Below are positions 33,478 through 40,979 of a DNA stretch of 64,000 nt, one piece after another (the first letter of the stretch is position 1; each line of letters opens with the position of its first letter). Below the pieces are notes generated by a model. That model was given only the letters and a program-made list of their open reading frames with translations. It had not been told where the DNA came from and did not search any database. The stretch comes from Bin18 sp965242795 (GTDB lineage: Bacteria; Desulfobacterota; Binatia; Bin18): NCBI GenBank assembly GCA_965242795.1, contig OZ251505.1, positions 1,240,001 through 1,304,000 on the forward strand. Reading direction: 5' to 3'. A program made the translations under genes and the position numbers.

Positions 33478-34095
33478 TCATCCGGCGGGTCGTTCCGCGT
33501 CGTCCGTTCCCGCGGTGGCGGTCGGCTGGTCCGGAGCGGTCGATGTCTCTTCGACCGCGGCGCCTGACGTGCCGGTTTCCGCCGTCGTGGTCTCGACCGG
33601 TGCCGGTTCGGCTGTCACGGCCGGCGGGCTGTCGGACGATGCGTCCGGCTGCGGCGAAGCGGCGTTCTCGGATGCCGGGGGTGCAGTTTCGTCAGCGGCG
33701 CGCTCGGTTGCCGGAGCCGCGGCTTCGCTCGTGGCAACCGGAGGCGTGGGGGATTCGGTTTGGCGCGAGAGGGAGTGGCCGGCCGGCATCGGCGACTGTC
33801 CGTCGGAAGGCGCCGAGCGGACGACCGAGAGAAACCGGAGGGTGTCTTCGCTCAACCGCAAGCCGCGTTCAAACTCGGTCACGACTTGCGGACGGGATTC
33901 GTATTCCAGGCGGACGTAGAACCCCCGGCTCTGTTTCTGGATCTCATACGCCAGATTGCGCATGCCCCACTCTTCGACCTCCAAGACGTTGGCCTCGCCC
34001 GCGGTCAAGGTCTGCTGCATTCCTTCGATCGTCTCCTTCACCCGGGCCTCGGACAATTCCGGGTGAAGAATACAGACGGTTTCGTAGATCGGCAT
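33478..34095 (-). CDS. rpsF: 30S ribosomal protein S6 with long disordered C-terminal tail
   Basis: Residues 1-95 are a normal S6 (MPIYETVCILHPELSEARVKETIEGMQQTL, WGMRNLAYEIQKQSRGFYVRLEYE, LRLSEDTLRFLSVVR). The remaining ~110 residues are low-complexity and rich in Ala, Pro, Thr, Ser and Glu (for example PPVATSEAAAPATERAADE). Typical S6 is 95-140 residues, so at 205 this tail is unusually long. The start at 34095 is the family start; upstream sequence is not conserved. Gene order rpsF-rpsR-rplI is standard. Confidence 0.96.
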   Translation of the reverse strand: MPIYETVCILHPELSEARVKETIEGMQQTLTAGEANVLEVEEWGMRNLAYEIQKQSRGFYVRLEYESRPQVVTEFERGLRLSEDTLRFLSVVRSAPSDGQSPMPAGHSLSRQTESPTPPVATSEAAAPATERAADETAPPASENAASPQPDASSDSPPAVTAEPAPVETTTAETGTSGAAVEETSTAPDQPTATAGTDDAERPAG

Positions 34096-34309
34096 GAACT
34101 CCTCCGACGGGCCTCGACGCGCGGTTTCTTCCGGCTCATGCGCCGCCGAGCCCATCTCCAATCACACAGCGAACGGCAGTCTGTTGCGCGGGCGGAACAA
34201 TAAAGGCTTCTCCATCGGGCGTAAAGGGCTGGACGGGAGGGTCGGGCCGGGTCCGAGCCGATCGGCGTCCCCTGCCCGGCGCGACGCCGGCGCCGCCCAA
34301 ACCCTCGAT

Positions 34310-34966
34310 TCACTCGGCCGGCTGCGCTTCGGCTTGGCCGTCTTCGGCCCCTTCGGTCGCTTCCTCCGGCGCCGCCTCGCCCTCTTCCTCCGCTGTTTCT
34401 TCCACCGCGGCCGGCGGCGCCACCGATGCCAACATCAGATGGGCGTCCTCCAGCGCCGTCACCCCGGCCGGCAGCGCCACGTCCGCTATCCGAACCGCGT
34501 CGTGAATGTCGAGTTCGGTGACGTCGATCTCGATCATATCCGGAATCTCGAGCGGCAGGCACTCGACCATCACTTCGCGCCGAAACGCCTGCAACGACCC
34601 CCCCGCGGTCACACCCTTGCATTTCCCGACCAAGTGGACGGCGACGCCCACCTGCACGGGCACGCTGACGTCCACCTCGTAGAAGTCGGCGTGCAGCGGC
34701 TCGGCGCTGACCGGATGATGCTGGAGTTCCTTGAGCAGGACGATCTTCTGGTCCAGGTCGGTCGTCGCGGACGAGAACTGGATCAGATGGGACCCTTCCA
34801 GGCTGCCGACCTTGTAGTGGAATTCCCGCGCGTCGATGGACACCGGAATCGCGTGTTTGCCCGGCGCGTAGAATACGCCCGGCAGGCCGCCCTCCCGACG
34901 CAGGCGGCCCACGGCCGCTTTCTTTCGTGCGTGCCGTTGTTCGACGCTCAGCTTGATCGTTTCCAT
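34310..34966 (-). CDS. rplY: 50S ribosomal protein L25 (CTC/TL5 form)
   Basis: 5S rRNA-binding protein of 218 residues. It has an N-terminal L25 domain (METIKLSVEQRHARKKAAVGRLRREGGLPGVFYAPGKHAIPVSID), the C-terminal CTC domain (PVQVGVAVHLVGKCKGVTAGGSLQAFRREVMVECLPLEIPDMIEIDVTELDIHDAVRIADV), and a 30-residue very acidic tail. It is 24 bases downstream of prs with a GGAAGG ribosome site, so prs-rplY is one operon. The usual next genes pth and ychF are missing; about 214 bases without a gene separate it from rpsF. Confidence 0.95.
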   Translation of the reverse strand: METIKLSVEQRHARKKAAVGRLRREGGLPGVFYAPGKHAIPVSIDAREFHYKVGSLEGSHLIQFSSATTDLDQKIVLLKELQHHPVSAEPLHADFYEVDVSVPVQVGVAVHLVGKCKGVTAGGSLQAFRREVMVECLPLEIPDMIEIDVTELDIHDAVRIADVALPAGVTALEDAHLMLASVAPPAAVEETAEEEGEAAPEEATEGAEDGQAEAQPAE

Positions 34967-34990
34967 GATCTTCCTTCCGTGTTCGGCCAC

Positions 34991-35956
34991 TCAGACGAAC
35001 AACGAGCTGATGGATTCTTCGTTATGGATGCGGCGGATGGACTCGCCGATGAGCGTGGCCAGCGACAGCACGCGCACCTTGCCGGTCGCCGACGCCGCTT
35101 CGGTGACCGGAATGGAATTCGTCACCACCAGTTCCTCCAGCGACGAGGCTTGGACTCGCGCGATGGCCGGGCCCGACAGCACGGCGTGCGTACAGCAGGC
35201 GATCACGGCGCGGGCGCCGCCGTCTTTCAGGGCCTTGGCCGCCGCGGTCAGCGTCCCCGCGGTGTCCACCATGTCGTCGACGAGAATCGCGATCCGTCCG
35301 TCCACCTCGCCGATGACGTTCATCTCGGCCACGTCCCGATTGGCGTTCGCGGCCGGCTCGCCGGCTTCTTCGTTGGCGCGGCGCTTGTCGATGATCGCCA
35401 ACGAGGCGCCCAACCGCTTGGCGAACGCGCGGGCGCGTTCCACCCCCCCGGCGTCGGGTGACACCACGCTGACCGGCCGGTCACCGATGCGCTCGCGCAG
35501 ATACGGTAGCAGCACGGGCGCCGAAAAGAGATTGTCCACCGGAATGTTGAAGAAGCCCTGGATCTGCCCGGCGTGCAACTCGACCGTCAGCACGCGGGAG
35601 GCGCCCGCGGTGGTCAGCAGGTCGGCGACCAGCTTGGCGCTGATCGGGACGCGCGGCGCGACCTTCCGATCCTGCCGGGCGTAGCCGTAGTACGGAACGA
35701 CGGCCGTAATGCGGTTGGCCGAGGCGCGTTTGAACGCGTCGATCATGAGCAACAATTCCATCAGGTTGTCGTTGCCCGGCGTACAGATCGACTGCACGAC
35801 GAACACGTCGCCCCCGCGCACGTTCTCGGTGATTTCGACCGCGATCTCGCCGTCGCTGAACGTGCGCAGTTCGGCCGAGCCGAGCGGGCTGCCCAGATAG
35901 GCGCACACTTCCCGGGCGAGCGGGCCGTTGGAATTGCCGGAAAATATCTTCAGCAC
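34991..35956 (-). CDS. prs: Ribose-phosphate pyrophosphokinase (PRPP synthetase)
   Basis: Makes PRPP from ribose 5-phosphate and ATP for nucleotide, His and Trp synthesis. The 321 residues start at GTG (VLKIFSGNSNGPLAREVCAYLG). It has the catalytic flexible loop YYGYARQDRK, the SPDAGGVERARAFAKRLG segment and the PRPP-binding ILVDDMVDTAGTLTAAA. Between DKRRA and MNVIGEVDGR there is a slightly longer insert (NEEAGEPAANANRDVAE) than usual. It lies between tRNA-Gln and rplY, the order known from gamma- and betaproteobacteria. Confidence 0.97.
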   Translation of the reverse strand: MLKIFSGNSNGPLAREVCAYLGSPLGSAELRTFSDGEIAVEITENVRGGDVFVVQSICTPGNDNLMELLLMIDAFKRASANRITAVVPYYGYARQDRKVAPRVPISAKLVADLLTTAGASRVLTVELHAGQIQGFFNIPVDNLFSAPVLLPYLRERIGDRPVSVVSPDAGGVERARAFAKRLGASLAIIDKRRANEEAGEPAANANRDVAEMNVIGEVDGRIAILVDDMVDTAGTLTAAAKALKDGGARAVIACCTHAVLSGPAIARVQASSLEELVVTNSIPVTEAASATGKVRVLSLATLIGESIRRIHNEESISSLFV

Positions 35957-36005
35957 GGCGGGGCGTCTCACAGGGCTATGCAATTCGGAGTCACGGGACG
36001 GGAGA

Positions 36006-36079
36006 CTGGGGAGGCAGGATTCGAACCTGCGCATGCCGGGACCAAAACCCGGTGCCTTGCCGGACTTGGCGACTCCCCA
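36006..36079 (-). tRNA. tRNA-Gln (anticodon TTG)
   Basis: The minus strand folds as TGGGGAG acceptor with CTCCCCA and discriminator G. The anticodon stem is CCGGG/CCCGG around TTTTGGT (anticodon TTG), and the T-arm is GCAGG/CCTGC around TTCGAAT. CCA is not encoded. Its place between ispE and prs is the same as in Pseudomonas-like genomes. Confidence 0.95.
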
Positions 36080-36310
36080 CCACGGTGGTTCGATAACAGA
36101 AGGGCTGCGCTGGGGCGGGCTGATTCTCCAAACGTCGGTCGGGGCTTCGCGTTCCGTTGGTTGTGCAATGAAAACAGCCGGATACCACAGCCCCTGGGTG
36201 CTCAGAGGCGGACTCCCTACCACCTTCGCCTCACAAAGTCCAGCGTCGGCGCTACCCGTTGCTTGGTTTGAGCGATGCCCTTCCCCTTCGTTCATGTCCG
36301 CGCCAGACTT

Positions 36311-37192
36311 TCACCTTGTCCCAACACGGTCGTCAATGTCCACGAGACGAACGACATAAGTTCGGCCCGAGTCGGACAGAGCCTCCGCAGCGCGTGCGGC
36401 CGCGGCTCTGTTCGTGAACACGCCGAATACCGCGGACCCGCTGCCGGACATCAGGGCCTCGCGGGCACCCAGCGAGCGGAGGCGGTCTTTCTGCTCGGCC
36501 AGTGCGGGATGGGCGGGCAACACCGCGCGTTCCAGGTCGTTCACGAACGAGGATGGGTTGGGCCAGCGGCCGGCCTCGAAGCTCGGCGCCCACGCCGCAT
36601 CGGTATCGGCCGGCGCGGCGGGTGTGAGCCGGTCGAATTCCCGGTAGGCCCAGACGGTGGACACCGAAAAGCGCGGCACGACGAGGGTGAGCCAGCGCCG
36701 CGGCAACTGCGGCAACTGGGTGACGACTTCGCCGATCCCGCGGACCCGGGCCGCGCCGCCGGCCAGAAAAAACGAGACGTCGGCGCCCAACCGTACGGCC
36801 AAGCGGCTGAGTGTATCTATTGTGAGCTTCAGGTCGAAGAGACGGTTGAGCGTGGTGAGCACGGCCGCGGCGTCGCTGCTACCGCCGCCCAAACCGGCAC
36901 CCGCGGGAATGTGCTTTCGCAGCGAAATGGCGATTCTGGCCCGCAGGCCGGCAGTCCTACATATTAACGCCGCGGCCCGATGGGCGAGGTTCGACCGGTC
37001 CGCGGGAATGGCCGGGTCGTCGCAGGTCACCCGGATATGCGACCGGCGCGTGTTCCCCACTTCCGCGGTTACCTCTATCTCGTCGTACAGGCTGACGGGC
37101 GCCATGACCGAATCGAGCAGGTGGTAGCCGTCGGCGCGCCGGCCGACGATGCGGAGGAAAAGGTTGACTTTCGCGGGAGCGAGAATACGCAC
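36311..37192 (-). CDS. ispE: 4-diphosphocytidyl-2-C-methyl-D-erythritol kinase
   Basis: GHMP kinase of the MEP isoprenoid pathway, 293 residues. It starts VRILAPAKVNLFLRIVGRRADGYHLLDSVM at a GTG (37192). The ATP loop is IPAGAGLGGGSSDAAAVLTTLN, and the C-terminal GHMP motif is EALMSGSGSAVFGVF. The upstream in-frame extension is shadow of the divergent suhB-like gene. A 230-base non-coding stretch separates it from tRNA-Gln; nothing else was seen there. lolB, its usual partner, is absent. Confidence 0.96.
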   Translation of the reverse strand: MRILAPAKVNLFLRIVGRRADGYHLLDSVMAPVSLYDEIEVTAEVGNTRRSHIRVTCDDPAIPADRSNLAHRAAALICRTAGLRARIAISLRKHIPAGAGLGGGSSDAAAVLTTLNRLFDLKLTIDTLSRLAVRLGADVSFFLAGGAARVRGIGEVVTQLPQLPRRWLTLVVPRFSVSTVWAYREFDRLTPAAPADTDAAWAPSFEAGRWPNPSSFVNDLERAVLPAHPALAEQKDRLRSLGAREALMSGSGSAVFGVFTNRAAAARAAEALSDSGRTYVVRLVDIDDRVGTR

Positions 37193-37259
37193 GGGTTGAC
37201 GTCCGATTGCGATCCGTCTTCGTGTTGCGGCTGCGCGCCACGCTTGCCACAATACCGGG

Positions 37260-38063
37260 ATGCACGCCGTCGTGACAGCCGCTCTGCAAGTCGCCGGAGA
37301 CGCCGCCCGGGCCGCGGGCCGGCTGATACGTGACAACTGGCTCAAGACCAAGCAGGTGACGGTCAAGAGCGACCTCGTCGACCTGGTTACCAACGTCGAC
37401 GTCGCGGCCGACCGGTTGATTACGGAACGCCTCCGGTACAGCTTTCCGACCCATGCGGTCGTGGCCGAAGAGTCCGCCCGGTCCGGTCCCGACAGCCCGT
37501 ACTGTTGGTACGTCGACCCGCTGGACGGGACGACCAATTTCGCGCACAGTTACCCCCACTTCGCCGTGTCCATCGCGCTCACTCACGAGGGGAGCCCGTT
37601 GGTCGGCGTCGTCCACGACCCGATTCGGAACGAGACGTTCCACGCCGTGCGCAACCGCGGTGCCTATTTGAACGACCGGCCCATCCGGGTCTCGTCCGCG
37701 GCCCGCCTGGAACACAGCCTGCTGTTGACGGGGTTTCCGTACGACCGGCGGCGGCGCGGTGCGTTCTACCTGCGGTACTACGCCGCGTTCATGGAACGCA
37801 GCCAGGGCGTGCGGCGCAACGGCTCGGCCGCGCTCGACCTGTGCTACGTGGCCTGCGGGCGTGCGGACGCGTTCTGGGAATGGCGGCTGTTCCCCTGGGA
37901 CATTGCCGCCGGCGCGCTGCTGGTCGAGGAAGCCGGCGGACGAACCGGCGATTTTTCGGGCGGCCTACTCGACCTGCATGGCGACCAGACGCTGGCTTCC
38001 AACGGCCACCTGCATGACGAGTTGCTGCGCGTTTTCCAGAATATTCCAGAAGACGGGGGCTGA
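37260..38063 (+). CDS. suhB: Inositol-1-monophosphatase family protein (SuhB-like)
   Basis: Mg2+-dependent sugar/inositol phosphatase fold, 267 residues. Metal-site motifs are AEES near 68, the signature WYVDPLDGTTNFAHSYPHFAVSIAL, and WDIAAGALLVEEAGGRTGDFSG. In gammaproteobacteria SuhB also assists rRNA antitermination with NusA. It is divergent from ispE with only 67 bases between the starts, so the promoters must be packed or overlapping. The ribosome site is weak. Confidence 0.93.
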   Translation: MHAVVTAALQVAGDAARAAGRLIRDNWLKTKQVTVKSDLVDLVTNVDVAADRLITERLRYSFPTHAVVAEESARSGPDSPYCWYVDPLDGTTNFAHSYPHFAVSIALTHEGSPLVGVVHDPIRNETFHAVRNRGAYLNDRPIRVSSAARLEHSLLLTGFPYDRRRRGAFYLRYYAAFMERSQGVRRNGSAALDLCYVACGRADAFWEWRLFPWDIAAGALLVEEAGGRTGDFSGGLLDLHGDQTLASNGHLHDELLRVFQNIPEDGG

Positions 38064-38085
38064 GGTGATCCCGGGGTTCGTTCCG

Positions 38086-38125
38086 ATCCTTCGACAGGCT
38101 CAGGGACCACCGGGAGAGGGTTCCA
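38086..38125. repeat. Dispersed repeat copy (CTTCGACAGGCTCAGG)
   Basis: The gap between the phosphatase gene and the SH3-anchor gene contains GATCCTTCGACAGGCTCAGG followed by ACCACCGGGAGAGGG. This is the same family as the repeat inside the MFS gene 1.4 kb to the right. Confidence 0.7.
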
Positions 38126-38256
38126 ATTCTCCACAGCGGGTGACGGCCCTCCAATCCACAATCCAAGATCCACAATCCACAATCTCCGGCCTTCGCAGGG
38201 TTGTCGTTCGCACGAATGCGGGCTATCGGTACGCGGCACGTCTCCCGGTGAGTCCA

Positions 38257-38811
38257 ATGAGCAGGTTGCTTCTCATCGTCGTATTGTTGCTTCCCTCCGT
38301 GAGCCACGCGCAGGAGGGACAAACGTTGTACGTCGGCGAGCGGCGCGCCGTTCGGGTCCGCAGCGGCCCGTCCACGGATCATGAAATCCTGACCAATCTC
38401 AGGACCGGCGACGCGGTCCAGCTCGTGAACCAAGTCAACGACACCTACGCGCTGGTCACCCTGCCCGGCGGCGCGCAGGGCTACGTCGCAATCCGTTACT
38501 TCACGACCGACGAGCCGGCGGCGTATCGCATCCGAGACCTCGAAGCACAACTCGCCGCGCGTGCGCAGGAACTCGCTCGCGTGCGCGAAGAAATGGCGCA
38601 GATGCAGAGTGCCCGGGAAGCCGGCCGGCACACCTCGGCCTCCTACGAATCACGGCTTGCCGAGATTACCGCCGAGCGGGACCGCCTCGAACGCGACGCG
38701 ACGACGACCAATTTCCTGGCCGGCGCCGGCGTGCTGCTGCTCGGCTGGTTTCTGGGCTGGACCCGTCTGCGGCTGCGCCGCAAGACCGCGGACCGGCTGC
38801 AGGTCGACTAG
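38257..38811 (+). CDS. SH3-domain membrane-anchor protein (YgiM-like)
   Basis: A protein of 184 residues with a signal peptide (LLLIVVLLLPSVSHAQ), one bacterial SH3 domain (TLYVGERRAVRVRSGPSTDHEILTNLRTGDAVQLVNQVNDTYALVTLPGGAQGYVAIRYF), a helical coiled-coil (about 88-150), and a C-terminal membrane helix (FLAGAGVLLLGWFLGW) with a basic cytoplasmic end. This layout defines a small family known mainly from Gammaproteobacteria (TIGR04211-type). The start at 38257 gives a proper signal peptide; the longer open frame is not conserved. Function is not established. Confidence 0.9.
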   Translation: MSRLLLIVVLLLPSVSHAQEGQTLYVGERRAVRVRSGPSTDHEILTNLRTGDAVQLVNQVNDTYALVTLPGGAQGYVAIRYFTTDEPAAYRIRDLEAQLAARAQELARVREEMAQMQSAREAGRHTSASYESRLAEITAERDRLERDATTTNFLAGAGVLLLGWFLGWTRLRLRRKTADRLQVD

Positions 38812-38858
38812 CGGCGACGTCCCCCACACGTCCCGAAAACCCGCAGCGCGACGACCGA

Positions 38859-40202
38859 TCAGCCGCCGGTCTGCACAGCGACCCGTGGAACGGGGAGCGG
38901 CAGTGCTGGCGTGTTCGAAGGCAACGTCAGCGCCAGCACCGCGGCCAGCAGGCCCATGCCCGAACTCGTCAGAAACGGGAGGCTGTAGCTGCCGAACAGG
39001 TTGAACAGTGCCCCGCCCAGCAGGCCGCCCGAACCCATCCCGAGCGCGGCGACCATGAAGAAGACGCCGAGGATGGTACCGATGGCCCGCACGCCGAAAT
39101 ACTCGCGGAACAGCATGGCGTACACCGGCATCGGGCCCCCGAAACCGAGGCCGAACAGCACCGCCCACGTATAGAAGGACGGCGCTTGGCGGGCCTCGAT
39201 GAAGACCGGGATCATGACCGCCTGCAGGCCGAGGAACAGCGCAATCGCCCATTTGGCCCCGATCCGGTCGGCCAGCAGCCCATTGGCGATCTTGCCGACC
39301 ATCCCGAACACGGCCATCAGCATCACCACGCGCGCCGCGACCGAGTCCAGCACGCCCACGTCGGTCATGTGGTTGAAGCCGTGCAGCAGAATGCAGGAGT
39401 GGCACACGCAGCAGCCGAGCACCATGAGGTTCAGCGTCCAGAAGGCGCGCGTCCGCATCGCCTCCCCCAGCGTCATGCCGTATCCCGTTGCCGTGGCGCG
39501 CGGAGGAGAGAATGACCGGGAACCAGTGGCTGCTTGTTCCCTCCCCCCGGCCCCTGAGCCTGTCGAAGGGGGAGGGGTCTCCCGTTCACGGGCGGCGATG
39601 TCGGCCGCGGCTGCCTTGTCGCGGATGAGCAGCGCCAACGGCAGCACCGCCAGCGTCACGACCCCGAGCCAGACGTACGCCCAGCGCCAGTCGTTCCGGG
39701 CGAGCAGGAACACGACCAGCGGGGCGAACACCGCGGACCCGACGTTCTGCGACTGGACGAGGGCCAGCGCCAGCCCTTGATTGCGCACGAACCACTTGGT
39801 CACCAGCGCGACCATCGGCACGCCGGTCGCCGAACGGCCCATCGCCAGCACCACCCCGAAATAGATGTAGAGATGCCAGAGGGACCGCACCTGACTCATG
39901 AGAAACGTCCCGGCCACGAACAAGACGCAGCCGACCATAATCACCCACTTGGAACCGTATCGGTCGCTCAGCCGGCCGCAGATCAGGCTGGACACGCCGA
40001 AGCTCATCCAACCGACCATCGACGCCACCGACACGGTGCCGCGGTCCCAGTCGAACTCCGCGGCAATGGGCTTGAACATGATCGCGAACGACTCGATCAC
40101 CCCGTACATGCTCAGGCTGATGAGCAGCCCGGCCGCGACGATGATCCAGCCGTAGGCGGATTGGCGCGCGTGATGTGGTGGTGCGTCCGGCGGCATGTTC
40201 AT
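38859..40202 (-). CDS. MFS transporter carrying an in-frame repeat in its central loop
   Basis: An inner-membrane MFS carrier of 447 residues, OFA/monocarboxylate-like at the start (YGWIIVAAGLLISLSMYGVIESFAIMFKPIAAEFDW). It has GRLSDRYGSKWV in the first half and NGLLADRIGAKWA in the second. The ATG at 40202 overlaps the Rid stop by 4 bases (ATGA), so the two are coupled. The cytoplasmic loop between halves contains RETPPPSTGSGAGGREQ, and the DNA there is a copy of the dispersed repeat (see 39541-39580). The substrate is unknown. Confidence 0.91.
   Translation of the reverse strand: MNMPPDAPPHHARQSAYGWIIVAAGLLISLSMYGVIESFAIMFKPIAAEFDWDRGTVSVASMVGWMSFGVSSLICGRLSDRYGSKWVIMVGCVLFVAGTFLMSQVRSLWHLYIYFGVVLAMGRSATGVPMVALVTKWFVRNQGLALALVQSQNVGSAVFAPLVVFLLARNDWRWAYVWLGVVTLAVLPLALLIRDKAAAADIAARERETPPPSTGSGAGGREQAATGSRSFSPPRATATGYGMTLGEAMRTRAFWTLNLMVLGCCVCHSCILLHGFNHMTDVGVLDSVAARVVMLMAVFGMVGKIANGLLADRIGAKWAIALFLGLQAVMIPVFIEARQAPSFYTWAVLFGLGFGGPMPVYAMLFREYFGVRAIGTILGVFFMVAALGMGSGGLLGGALFNLFGSYSLPFLTSSGMGLLAAVLALTLPSNTPALPLPVPRVAVQTGG
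39541..39580. repeat. Dispersed palindromic repeat inside the MFS gene
   Basis: CCCCTGAGCCTGTCGAAGGG, flanked by C- and G-runs, is the reverse of the CTTCGACAGGCTCAGG repeat found in many intergenic gaps of this window. Here it is within the coding sequence, in frame, in the stretch that codes for the cytoplasmic loop. Confidence 0.8.
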
Positions 40203-40594
40203 TCCAGAAAGGCCGTGCATTTGATCTCGACGAACAGGCCGGGCATGGCGAGCGCCGGCGTGCCGACGCCGGTCCACGTCGGCAGGCGGTCGAGGTTGGT
40301 GACGTAGCGGTCCTTGACGCTGATGAAGAGCGGCAGGTCGCGCATGTCGGTATGGTAGGTGACCATCTCCACCACGTCGTCGAAACGCGCCCCGGCTTCG
40401 GCCAACACCTTCTTGACGTTCTCGAACGCCTGTACGAACTGGGCTTCCTTGTCGGCCACGACGTTCAGGTTTTCATCCCGCCCGACCTGCCCGGCCACGT
40501 ACAACAGATGCCCGGCCCGAACGCCGGGCGAATATCGAAATCGTTCGCGGATGTTCTGCATGGACGCCGGGGTGACGTCGTGTCGTGCGGACAT
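40199..40594 (-). CDS. Rid (YjgF/UK114) family protein
   Basis: A protein of 131 residues with the Rid fold (FRYSPGVRAGHLLYVAGQVGRDENLNVVADKEAQFVQAFENVKKVLAEAGARFDDVVEMVTYHTDM). Canonical RidA needs an arginine just before the last strand to bind the imine acid. This protein reads GTPALAMPGLFVEIKCTAFLE there and lacks it. It is probably not the enamine/imine deaminase but one of the other Rid subfamilies common in catabolic operons. It is translationally coupled to the downstream MFS gene. Confidence 0.88.
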   Translation of the reverse strand: MSARHDVTPASMQNIRERFRYSPGVRAGHLLYVAGQVGRDENLNVVADKEAQFVQAFENVKKVLAEAGARFDDVVEMVTYHTDMRDLPLFISVKDRYVTNLDRLPTWTGVGTPALAMPGLFVEIKCTAFLE

Positions 40595-40649
40595 GGCTCC
40601 TCCTTCCGGGCGCGGGCGATCTTCAAGACGGGGAACCCCGCTACCCTAG

Positions 40650-40900
40650 CCGAAAGCCGGCGTGGGATGACACCCCTCAGCCGGTAGTGCCTCAGTTTGA
40701 AATCGTCTCCGCGTGGGGTTTTGATCCCCTCTCCCCTGGAGGGAGAGGGCTAGGGTGAGGGGGAAGGTGGAGACCCCACCCTCGGCTGGTAGTTCGCAAT
40801 TGAGGAGGAGGGTCTCCGCTGGATTCCTGTTTCCGCAGAGCCTGCCCCCGGCTCGAACGGGGGAATGACGGAGAAACGGCATTCCGCCCAAGGAAATCTC
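40650..40900. repeat. Repeat-filled gap between the Rid gene and the amidase gene
   Basis: The 385-base divergent gap has no gene. It contains CCCCTCTCCCCTGGAGGGAG with GAGAGGG (near 40725-40750), a GGATTCCTGTTTCCGCAG copy related to the repeat near base 190, and an outer inverted pair around CCTCAGTTTGA/TCAAACTGATG (about 40690 and 40900). Promoters for both flanking genes should be here but are not evident. Confidence 0.65.
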
Positions 40901-40979
40901 AAACTGATGCACTACCCTCAGCCTTCTCATCCTCGCGGGCGTTTGGTACGAGGGGCACACCTGTAAGGAGGCAGAGAAC

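Noticed and set aside
36080..36310. Small gene between tRNA-Gln and ispE
   Set aside because: All frames are short, with no ribosome site and no conserved pattern.
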